64,000 nt of DNA from Luteibaculum sp964627445. GTDB taxonomy: Bacteria; Bacteroidota; Bacteroidia; Flavobacteriales_D; Luteibaculaceae. The notes beneath the pieces are model-generated. The model searched no databases. It was not told the origin of the DNA and saw only the letters and a list, made by a program, of their open reading frames with translations. Shown in pieces: positions 18,640-27,300 of the stretch; the stretch's first letter is position 1, and each line of letters starts with the position of its first letter. Location: contig CAZVJF010000003.1 in NCBI GenBank assembly GCA_964627445.1, positions 248,001 to 312,000 of the forward strand. Reading direction: 5' to 3'. The position numbers were made by a program, and so were the translations under genes.

Positions 18640-19666
18640 CTTGTTCTGCAATTTGCAGGTGAATTTTTCCCAGCCTGGATTTTAAATTCCATATCCAAAC
18701 GCCTACCAAAATCCAACCAAGCGTAGCTGGATAAAAAATGGCTCTTAAATTATTATCTAAATCGTACTGGCTGAATGCCGGATTACCTCCATTCCCGGGG
18801 TGCAAAGAGTCGGTAAGGCGGGGTAAAATTTGAATAAAAACGATCATTAAAACGTAAGCAAACACATTGTAAACGGCAGAAAGACGCGCCCGCTTATCTG
18901 GGTCGGGTATGCTCTGTCGCAGCACCATGTACGCTGCATATACTAAAACGGTTAGCGCTGCACCGTTGAGCTTGGGGTCATTAACCCACCAAGCACCCCA
19001 AGTAAATTTCGCCCAAATGCTGCCGGTAATAATGCCAAGCACAGCAAAGTAAAAGCCCACCTTTACCGCTACCGCAGAATACAAATCTGCATACTGCTTA
19101 TTGCGCAGCGTTTGCACAGCATAAACCACACTCAACGTCATCAGCGCAAGCAAAACAAACCACATGGTAACATGGAAATTCAGGTTGCGGATGGTTTCGT
19201 AGAGGATGGATTTGTAGGGAATTTCAAAACCCGAGCGCCCCACAATGTACTGCTCCCGATTGAAAACGGGTGTGGATGCACTGTCGGCTAAGTGATCTTC
19301 CGAAAGGTAGATGGCTTGGGGTAAAAAGAGGGTTTTACAATCTGGGTGGTAGAGCCATAAACTATAGTTTCCAGCCGAAACAAAAGCATTGGGGTTAAAC
19401 GCTGCTTTGAGTTCGCTGGGCTGTTCTAGCGAAATAGTGCTCGCAGGCACAGCATTTTTATTAGCATCCTGAAGCCAAACTACTAATGAATCCGTATTCT
19501 GAAAGCCAATATTGTAGGTATTGATGCTGAGCTGAAAAGGGTTGGAGGCGCTGTTTTCCGCATGATAAATACCCGGAGCCATGGGCAGAAAGAAGCTCGT
19601 TATTGCAGCATATAACACCAGTACAATGGCTATCCCCTTCCAGCTATGTTGCAACACCCCTTTCAT
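18632..19666 (-). CDS. ccmC: CcmC heme-handling protein with extracytoplasmic insertion
   Basis: Inner-membrane protein that loads heme onto CcmE. The WWD motif is WGAWWVNDPKL (~223-233). Conserved histidines flank it: H165 in RNLNFHVTMW and a later one in DSLHPGNGG. ATG 19666 gives a TAATG overlap with the ccmB stop, as elsewhere in this operon; ATG 19699 would extend it by 11 residues. Of 344 residues, about 120 lie between the first and second membrane spans (~30-150) as a beta-rich extracytoplasmic region absent from the ~245-residue E. coli protein. Confidence 0.92.
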   Translation of the reverse strand: MKGVLQHSWKGIAIVLVLYAAITSFFLPMAPGIYHAENSASNPFQLSINTYNIGFQNTDSLVVWLQDANKNAVPASTISLEQPSELKAAFNPNAFVSAGNYSLWLYHPDCKTLFLPQAIYLSEDHLADSASTPVFNREQYIVGRSGFEIPYKSILYETIRNLNFHVTMWFVLLALMTLSVVYAVQTLRNKQYADLYSAVAVKVGFYFAVLGIITGSIWAKFTWGAWWVNDPKLNGAALTVLVYAAYMVLRQSIPDPDKRARLSAVYNVFAYVLMIVFIQILPRLTDSLHPGNGGNPAFSQYDLDNNLRAIFYPATLGWILVGVWIWNLKSRLGKIHLQIAEQDV

Positions 19667-20343
19667 TAATCGCGCCAAAGGTAGGGAAATAAGGTGCATG
19701 AAAGCACGACCAGCAATGCATCCAGCCCTGTTAAAGAGAGTAAATATTTCTGAAAAACCAACACCGGTTGCGCATTTAGCATAAGCGTAGCATTTCGTAT
19801 CAGCAAGAGCAACAGCGGAAGCGCTAGTGGCATGCCTAAAATGGTAGCCATACCTAAGTTGTTTCCACTTTTAAAGGCAATGCCATTAATTAACACCAAC
19901 AAAAAGCCCAAACCTACTGCAGCTAAGAGCAACAACAGTAAAAACCATAAATAGTGCTGTAACTCCAAATTTTCTACGGGTAGGCCCAAAAGAAGAAAGG
20001 AAGCAAAAAAACAGACCAAACCCACAAGCAGGGCCAATAACGTGGCAAACAACGACTTTGCAATAACCACCTGCTGCGGGTTTAATAGTTGCGCTAAAAG
20101 TAAATCTCTACCCTCGTTTTCTTTATCGAAAACCCGTAGCGTAGCATTAAAGGTGCCGAAAATGACAATAAGCCAATACAACGCGATCCATGTGTTGAGA
20201 CTAAGAATGCGCTTAAAGCTGAGGTAGGCCACAAAAACAGAGCTTAGCACATACAGTATTATAACCCAAGTAGCATTGAGCTGCCTGCGTTCTTGTATCA
20301 GCTCTTTTCTAAATAAGTGGTAGATAGGGAGTAACCAATTCAC
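19666..20343 (-). CDS. ccmB: CcmB heme-export/ABC membrane subunit
   Basis: Membrane subunit of the CcmAB(C) complex that uses ATP to release holo-CcmE. About 225 residues with six hydrophobic helices. The cytoplasmic N-terminus (FRKELIQERRQLN) and FDKENEGRDLLLAQLLNP segment, which contacts the ATPase, are typical. The ATPase gene ccmA is not in the window. The start is set at GTG 20343 because a TAnnTTTG element lies only five bases upstream (20349-20356); TTG 20361 is the alternative and would precede the predicted transcript start. First gene of the long minus-strand operon. Confidence 0.88.
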   Translation of the reverse strand: MNWLLPIYHLFRKELIQERRQLNATWVIILYVLSSVFVAYLSFKRILSLNTWIALYWLIVIFGTFNATLRVFDKENEGRDLLLAQLLNPQQVVIAKSLFATLLALLVGLVCFFASFLLLGLPVENLELQHYLWFLLLLLLAAVGLGFLLVLINGIAFKSGNNLGMATILGMPLALPLLLLLIRNATLMLNAQPVLVFQKYLLSLTGLDALLVVLSCTLFPYLWRD

Positions 20344-20348
20344 TGCGG

Positions 20349-20356
20349 CAAAGGTA
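20349..20356 (-). promoter_or_regulatory. Candidate -7 element (TACCTTTG) for the ccm operon
   Basis: The minus strand reads TACCTTTG, a full match to the Bacteroidota -7 consensus TAnnTTTG, ending five bases before GTG 20343. Transcription would then start at or next to the start codon. No clear TTG -33 element is seen at the usual spacing. Confidence 0.4.
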
Positions 20357-20398
20357 GGCAAGGAAGCCGCTTATTTATGCATTTAGTTACATTTGTTG

Positions 20399-20486
20399 GA
20401 AAGGATACCCTGTTTGCTCAGTCGGCTGACTGATGATGTTTCAAGATCGGCAAATCGGTTAAACCATAACAAACAGGGTATCTTTT
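20399..20486. repeat. 88-bp element bounded by a long inverted repeat
   Basis: Perfect 13-bp arms GATACCCTGTTTG (20404-20416) and CAAACAGGGTATC (20470-20482) extend outward through A/T and G-T pairs to about 17 bp. The 53-bp interior holds a smaller hairpin, CAGTC-ggct-GACTG (20419-20432). It lies between the DPP III terminator and ccmB. A transcript read from the right could fold as a long-range stem; equally it may be a miniature inverted-repeat element or a transposon scar. Confidence 0.5.
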
Positions 20487-20579
20487 TCGACTAACGAAAG
20501 GTGTACTTTCTTGGTTTTATGACGAAACCCCTCTAAAAAAGAAGCCTCACCTCCTCACTTTTTCCCTAAAAAAATCGCA

Positions 20580-20614
20580 ATAAAAAAGGCACCCCATTTT
20601 ACTAGAGTGCCTTT
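20580..20614 (-). terminator. Rho-independent terminator after DPP III
   Basis: On the minus strand an AAAGGCAC arm (20614-20607), a short loop and a matching TGCCTTTTTT arm (20591-20582) form a hairpin followed by a T run. It sits about 20 bases beyond the peptidase stop and separates that gene from the ccm operon. Confidence 0.75.
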
Positions 20615-20635
20615 AAGCATGTGACGATGATTTAT

Positions 20636-22642
20636 TTACAAGCTGCCGTATTCTTTGCTGTAGCGTAGCATTTGCTCCTTAAAGCTCTCGCCGTAGGTTA
20701 CCTTAATATCGGTAATTTCTCCGTTTGCGTTGGTAACAGGCTCTAATTTGGGGTTGATAAATCCTCCGTAAGGAGCAGATTTAAACTGAGCAGCGCGATC
20801 TAGCACTTCCTTGTGCAATTCTTGATCTACCTTAACGCCATAATTCTCTACTAAATCTTTTGCCGCCTGATAATCGCCTTGCGACTTTATGCGCTGTACC
20901 TCGCGCAGTAAATCGCCAAAAAGCGTACGCAGCTTCATGTAATCGCGCACTACAAAGTAGGTTTTACCCTCTTGCACTACCTTTTCAATTACATTGTCGG
21001 CTTTGCCCTTTTCATACACCCATTTAGAAATCCACTGGCGATTGCGCATATGAGCTTCTTCTACATCTTCGCCAAGGCCCAGTCTACGCAATTGCAACAT
21101 GAGCCCATTACGGATATACGACTGGTACTCTGCCTTACCTACCTCTAATGAGGGCTGCAGCCCGAGTTCTATCATTTTCTCGTCCATCATAAAGTACAGG
21201 GCCACCAAGTCGGCACGACCTTCTTCTATGGTAGACGCGTAATTCTTGAGTGTTTCTTTTGGTGTTCCTATACCGGGCTCTAACTTTCCACTGGCATGGC
21301 CAACAACCTCATGCAGGGCGGTATGTAGTTTTCCACCCAATGTACCATGCTCTTTGCTCATGGCTACTTCTTCTGCGTTGAAAGCAAACTCTTCCAAGAT
21401 GCCTTCGCCCGCTGCCTCACTATATGCAGCAACAATGTTTCCTAAGCTTACCGATTTGGAACCGTGGTTGGCACGAATCCAGTTGGCATTGGGCAGATTT
21501 ACGCCTATGGGGGTAGATGGCGAAGCGTCACCGGCTTCCCCGGCCACATTCACGACTTTATAGCTTACTCCTTTAACCTTTTCCTTCTTGTGCTTATCCA
21601 GAATAGGCGAGTGATCCTCAAACCACTGGGTGTTCTTTTGCAGCATGGCCATACGCTCCGATGCTTCAAAGTCTTTGATTTCTACGATGCACTCATAAGA
21701 GCCCCGGTAGCCTTTGGGGTCGTTGTACACCTCAACAAAACCGTGAATGAAATCAATTTCGCTGAGCGTATCATTTACCCAGGCAATGTTAAACGCATCC
21801 CATGTTTTGAGGTCTCCCGTTTTAAAGTATTCCATTAACAAACCGATGGCCTTGGCTTGCTGCTCATTCTCGGCTACGGTTTGGGCTTTGGCCAGCCAGT
21901 AATTTACCTTTTCTAAAGCAGGGCCATACAATCCACCTACTTTATATACTTGCTCCATAAGCTGGCCATTTTCCTTAACCACTTTAGAGTTTAGTCCGTA
22001 AGAAATGGGGGTAGGATCGTCTTTATCAATTTTCTTGGCATAGAAAGCGTCCACCTCTTTCTCGGTAACCTTGGGACCGTAGAAATTAACAGCCGAACCT
22101 TTCAATAATCCTTTATCGGGATCCAGGTTCACCTTCTTGGCATCGAAGTTGGGGTCGAAAATGGCGCTGAGTACTTCCGCATCCAAATCTTGCCCAGTGG
22201 CCTCCAACATCGATATAAAATACTCCCTAGAGAACTCGGGTATTATTTTAGCTGTGCTGTAGTGGTGGTGAATACCGTTAGAAAACCAAACGCGTTTTAC
22301 ATAGGTCATAAAGGCGTCCCAGTCGGCATTGGCTTCGCCCTGGTATTCGCGTACTATTTTCTCTAGTGCCTTGCGAATGGCAAGATTATGGCGGTAGTTC
22401 TGATCCCACATCATATCTCTACCTGCATAACCACTTTCTGTAAGGTAGTACACTAGCTTCTTTTGACGCAAATCCAGGCTATCCCACTGGGGTATTTTGT
22501 AGCGGATAATTTTGAGGTCGGCAAATTGCTCGGCCAGATATTCAAACTCTTGTTTTTCGGCACGTTGTGCGTCTTGTTTTGGACTATTGCAAGCACCCAA
22601 AACGAGAGACAGACCCGCAAGGGCTATCCATATTTTGTTCAT
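20636..22642 (-). CDS. Dipeptidyl peptidase III-like zinc lipoprotein (M49)
   Basis: Zinc metallopeptidase releasing N-terminal dipeptides. 668 residues. The N-terminus is a lipoprotein signal with lipobox LGAC and acceptor Cys near residue 18, so it is exported and lipid-anchored, unlike cytosolic eukaryotic DPP III. The zinc site is complete: H444-E445...H449 (HEVVGH) and the downstream EEGRAD motif with E474. ATG 22642 gives the clean lipoprotein signal; a TTG at 22675 would add 11 non-signal residues. The downstream terminator indicates a monocistronic unit. Natural substrates are unknown. Confidence 0.93.
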   Translation of the reverse strand: MNKIWIALAGLSLVLGACNSPKQDAQRAEKQEFEYLAEQFADLKIIRYKIPQWDSLDLRQKKLVYYLTESGYAGRDMMWDQNYRHNLAIRKALEKIVREYQGEANADWDAFMTYVKRVWFSNGIHHHYSTAKIIPEFSREYFISMLEATGQDLDAEVLSAIFDPNFDAKKVNLDPDKGLLKGSAVNFYGPKVTEKEVDAFYAKKIDKDDPTPISYGLNSKVVKENGQLMEQVYKVGGLYGPALEKVNYWLAKAQTVAENEQQAKAIGLLMEYFKTGDLKTWDAFNIAWVNDTLSEIDFIHGFVEVYNDPKGYRGSYECIVEIKDFEASERMAMLQKNTQWFEDHSPILDKHKKEKVKGVSYKVVNVAGEAGDASPSTPIGVNLPNANWIRANHGSKSVSLGNIVAAYSEAAGEGILEEFAFNAEEVAMSKEHGTLGGKLHTALHEVVGHASGKLEPGIGTPKETLKNYASTIEEGRADLVALYFMMDEKMIELGLQPSLEVGKAEYQSYIRNGLMLQLRRLGLGEDVEEAHMRNRQWISKWVYEKGKADNVIEKVVQEGKTYFVVRDYMKLRTLFGDLLREVQRIKSQGDYQAAKDLVENYGVKVDQELHKEVLDRAAQFKSAPYGGFINPKLEPVTNANGEITDIKVTYGESFKEQMLRYSKEYGSL

Positions 22643-22705
22643 AGGTAGGTTTGTTTGGAAGTGGAAATTAACCAAAAAGCCCTAACTGTCAATTTTCTAG
22701 CTTGG

Positions 22706-24205
22706 TTACTTCGCAATAGTAAAATAGAAGGTACTTCCCTCCCCCAGTTCACTTTCCACCCAAATCTCACCTCCGTGCAGCCCAACTATTTTTTTACAAT
22801 GAAATAGACCAATACCAGTGCCCTTGATACTGGCGGTATCTGCTACCCGGTGAAACATCTTGAAAATATCTTTAGCTTCTCCTTTGGGAATTCCTTGCCC
22901 ATTGTCCCGCACATAAAAAAGGTGAGCCCCATTTTGCTCTGTCACTCCAATGTGTATTACTGGGGTTATTTCTGGATTACGGTACTTAATGGCATTCTCC
23001 AATAAATTCTGAAATAAGATATGCATCTCCTCAGCATCGGCCTGAATAACAGGTAGTTGCTCCTGATTTATAATCGCCTTGGTTTGTTTAATTTCTTCAG
23101 AGATATCGCCACGCACCTCCATCACCAGCTTTTGCAGGTCTACTTTTTGTACCGAGCGTTTTACCCCAATTTTTGCATGATCGAGTAACGTGTTGATACG
23201 TTTCCGCATGCGTTCGGTAGTTTCAAACACGTAACTCATGTATTCTTTAAGCACGGGATTATCCACATCCTCCACTTCCATGCTGATGAGGTCCAAAAAG
23301 CCCGTAAGATTATTCAAAGGGCTTTTTAAATCATGCGATGTAATGTAGCCGTATTGCTCCAATTGGGTGTTTTTGTCCTGCAATTCAGTATTTGCAGCCT
23401 CCAAATTCAGCATGGTATTTTTCATGTCGGAGATATCGGTTTTAATCCCCAATATGCGCAGTGGCGTGCCGTTGGCATCGTACTCTACTTTAGATGTACT
23501 TTTAACCCAAATTACCGCGCCTGTTTTTTTGTTTATACAGCGGTATTCGGCATGAAAATCGTCTTGAGCCGCAAGTGCAGAATCAAAAATCTCCATTACC
23601 TCAGCACTGTCTTCGGGATGCAGGATGCTTTCAAATGCTTTCATGGTAAAAGGGGCATCGGCAGCTTCGAAGCCAAAGAGCTCGTAAAACCGATCACTCC
23701 CTACCCAAGTTTGCGCCACCAGGTCGGTTTCGTAAAAACCGAAGTTAGCAATGCGTTGTGCAGTGTCTAATTTTTCCTGCTTCGACTCCAACTCCTTCGC
23801 ACGTTCCTCGGACTGGGTTATATCCTGAATTGCCCCCCATAGCCGCACAGTCTTTCCATTTTCAATTTCAGGTTTTCCGTAAACATGGACGTCCTTAACT
23901 TTTCCTTTGGCTGATTTCAAAAGGAGTTTGAGGTCATAAGATTGCTGTTTTTCAATGCAGTCTTCCACCGCCTTGGCAATGACTTCCTTGTGAGAACCCA
24001 GAAAGTAGTTTACCCCCATTTCCAAATCGGTGGCCGTATCAAAATCTAAATCATGAATACGGTATACCTCAGGGGTCCAGCGTGTTTTACCCGTGGCCAC
24101 ATCCAAAACCCAGCCTCCAATGTTGGCCATGTTTTCGATATGAGAGAAAATTTGATCGTAATGCTCGGGGAGAAACGTACCAAGCTTTTCTGTAACTGAG
24201 GACAT
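22706..24205 (-). CDS. Soluble PAS-PAS sensor histidine kinase
   Basis: A 499-residue cytoplasmic two-component kinase without membrane segments. PAS/PAC domains span ~20-130 and ~150-260 (ANFGFYETD, HPEDSAEVMEIF, GIKTDISDMK), followed by a short coiled coil (~261-285). The HisKA domain has phospho-acceptor H291 in TSHDLKSPLNNL. The HATPase domain has an N box (NLLENAIKYRN), G1 (DNGQGIP) and G2 (GTGIGL). ATG 24205 is used; an upstream TTG at 24265 would add 20 hydrophobic residues with no counterpart in the domain plan. No response regulator is adjacent, so the signal and partner are unknown. Confidence 0.9.
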   Translation of the reverse strand: MSSVTEKLGTFLPEHYDQIFSHIENMANIGGWVLDVATGKTRWTPEVYRIHDLDFDTATDLEMGVNYFLGSHKEVIAKAVEDCIEKQQSYDLKLLLKSAKGKVKDVHVYGKPEIENGKTVRLWGAIQDITQSEERAKELESKQEKLDTAQRIANFGFYETDLVAQTWVGSDRFYELFGFEAADAPFTMKAFESILHPEDSAEVMEIFDSALAAQDDFHAEYRCINKKTGAVIWVKSTSKVEYDANGTPLRILGIKTDISDMKNTMLNLEAANTELQDKNTQLEQYGYITSHDLKSPLNNLTGFLDLISMEVEDVDNPVLKEYMSYVFETTERMRKRINTLLDHAKIGVKRSVQKVDLQKLVMEVRGDISEEIKQTKAIINQEQLPVIQADAEEMHILFQNLLENAIKYRNPEITPVIHIGVTEQNGAHLFYVRDNGQGIPKGEAKDIFKMFHRVADTASIKGTGIGLFHCKKIVGLHGGEIWVESELGEGSTFYFTIAK

Positions 24206-24358
24206 TATCCAAACGTTTGGGGTATAAACCGCTAATAAAAAGAAATACGGCTTTTTGTAACTCAATATAACGACTGAATGCCTTTAAACTTCCACCAAGC
24301 ACAATTTTTCCATAGTTATAAACATGACTAGCGGCTAGCGACCAGGTGTTGTACTTTT

Positions 24359-27300
24359 ATGCATCCAAGCGCTTCCACTATGTTTTTAATATACGATACC
24401 GAGACCACTGGCCGTGCTCTCAACTTCAATGAGTCCTATAAAAATACAGACAACTGGCCCCGCATGGTGCAGCTGGCCTGGCAACTGCACGATGCCAATG
24501 GGGAGCTTATAGAGGTAAAAAACTTCATTGTAAAACCCGATGGTTTTACCATACCCTTTAACGCAGAGCAAATACACGGAATTAGCACCGAGCGTGCCGA
24601 GCGCCAAGGTATGCCGCTGGAATTTGTCCTCGATGAGTTTAATAAGGCGGTTGGAAAAGCCGACTACTCAGTAGGACACAACATTGAGTTCGACATCAAT
24701 GTGGTAATGGCCGAGTTTGTGCGCACCCAAAAAGACACGCAACTCATAGACTTGAAAGTGGCCGACACCATGAACGGCCCAACCATAGACTTTTGTAAAC
24801 TGCCAGGAGGACGCGGGGGGAAATTTAAATTCCCGAAACTTGAAGAGCTGCACCAAATTCTTTTTGGCGAAGGTTTTGATGCTGCCCACAATGCAGCAGC
24901 CGATGTGGAAGCCACGGCACGCTGTTTTTTAGAAACTGTGCGTAGAGAAATCTTGGACACCAAATACCTCGATTTACCCACAGAATTCTTTACCAACTTT
25001 AAAGCCAAAAACCCCAAACCCATTGAAGCCATTGGGCTCAATATAGAGCCTTACCTCCCCGATGATGTGGAGTTTGACGATGTAAAGAAAGAGGAGGGAA
25101 ACAAAATTTCTGGGGCGGAGATTAAAGAAAACAAGGCCCTGCTCAATGAGGTACAATACGCACACCTCCACAACCACAGCCAGTACTCGGTTTTGCAGTC
25201 TACCACCAAGATCAAGCAAATGGTGGATAAAGCCGTTGCCGAGGGCATGCCAGCTGTTGCCCTAAGCGACCATGGAAATATGATGGCCGGTTTTCACTTT
25301 GTGGAAGCCGTAAACTCGGTAAACAAAGGCATAGAAGCACAAATAGCCGAAGCCAAAGAAAAAGGAGAAACACCTAAGGTAAAACCTTTAAAGGCCATCC
25401 TGGGAGCTGAGCTCAACGTGTGTAAAAACCATGCCGATAAAAGCCAAAAAGACAACGGGCATCCTACCGTTTTACTAGCAAAAAACAAGCAGGGTTTTCA
25501 CAACTTAGCCAAGCTTTCTTCTATTGCTAATGTAGACGGATTCTACTACCTGCCACGCATTGACAAGGAGCTTTTAAAGCAGTACAAAGAAGACATTATT
25601 TGCCTTTCGGGTGGACTGAATAGCGAGATCCCCTACCTTATTCTGAATGTAGGCGAAAAGCAAGCCGAAGCCGCATTCTTGTTTTACAAAGAACTTTTTG
25701 GCGATGATTTTTATGCAGAGCTTCTGCGCCATGGGCAAATAGAGGAAAACAAAGTCAATGAAGTACTCTTGCGCTTTTGTGAGAAGCACAACGTAAAATA
25801 CATTGCCGCCAACAACACCTACTACCTCGACAAAAAAGATGCCGATGCCCACGAAATTCTACTTTGTGTAAAAGATGGAGAACGCATCTCTACACCCATA
25901 GGCCAAGGCCGTGGTTTTCGCTACAACCTGCCCAACAAAGAGTACTACTTTAAAACGCAGGAGGAAATGAAAAAGACCTTCGTGGATTTACCCGAAGCCA
26001 TTTCCAATATCCAAGAAATTGTAGACAAAATAGAGGGCTACACCCTGGCGCGCGATGTACTGCTGCCCAAGTTTAATATCCCCGAAGAATTTATTGACCC
26101 CGAGGACGCCAAAGATGGCGGCAACCGAGGCGAAAATGCCTACCTCCGCCACATTACTTACGAGGGTGCCAAAGCGCGGTATGGAGAAATAACCCCCGAA
26201 ATTTCCGAGCGCTTAGATTTTGAACTCGAAACCATTGCCAATACGGGCTATCCAGGTTACTTCCTCATTGTGCAGGATTTTACCAGCCAAGCCAGGAAAA
26301 TGGGCGTTTCGGTAGGTCCGGGACGGGGTTCGGCAGCAGGATCTGCGGTGGCCTACTGCATAGGAATTACCAATGTAGACCCCATCAAGTACGATCTCCT
26401 ATTTGAGCGTTTCCTGAATCCAGATCGGGTGTCCATGCCCGATATCGATATTGACTTTGATGACGAAGGACGCAGTAGGATTATAGATTGGGTGGTAGAT
26501 AAATACGGATCCAACCAAGTAGCCCAAATTATTACCTACGGTAGCATGGCCGCAAAAAGCGCCATACGAGACACGGCCCGTGTTTTGGAACTCCCCCTAC
26601 CCGATGCCGACCGCGTAGCAAAGCTCATCCCAGATTTTCAGAAACTGGGCTTTTTACTCGATGCTGATGAAAGCGCCCTCAAAGCTAAGCTTAAGACCAG
26701 CGATGATGTAGAGATGGTGATGGAGCTACGCAAGCTGGCCAAAGGCGATGATCTTATTGGTAAAACCTTGCGCCAGGCCAAAATTTTAGAGGGCTCCATG
26801 CGCAATACAGGGGTGCATGCTTGTGGGGTAATTATTACTCCAGACGACATCACCAAGTTTGTTCCCGTAGCTACTGCCAAAGATTCGGACCTACGTGTAA
26901 CCCAGTTTGATAACGCAGTGGTAGAAGATGCCGGGTTACTAAAAATGGACTTCCTGGGTTTAAAAACCCTAACCATCATTAACCACGCGGTGGACAATAT
27001 TAAGGAGCGCCACAATATTGAAATTGTACCCGATGACATTCCGCTGGATGATGCTAAAACCTACGAGCTCTTTCAGCGTGGTGAAACGGTAGCCATATTC
27101 CAGTACGAATCGCCTGGGATGCAAAAGCACCTAAAAGCGCTCAAACCTGATCAGTTTGCCGACCTCATTGCCATGAACGCCTTGTATCGTCCAGGCCCCT
27201 TGGCGTACATCCCCAATTTCATCGCCCGTAAGCACGGTAAAGAGGAAATTTCCTACGACCTCGATGCCATGGAAGGCCACCTTAAAGAAACTTACGGTAT

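Noticed and set aside
20440..20470. Transposase remnant inside the inverted-repeat element
   Set aside because: Short open frames exist in the interior, but none shows a transposase motif.
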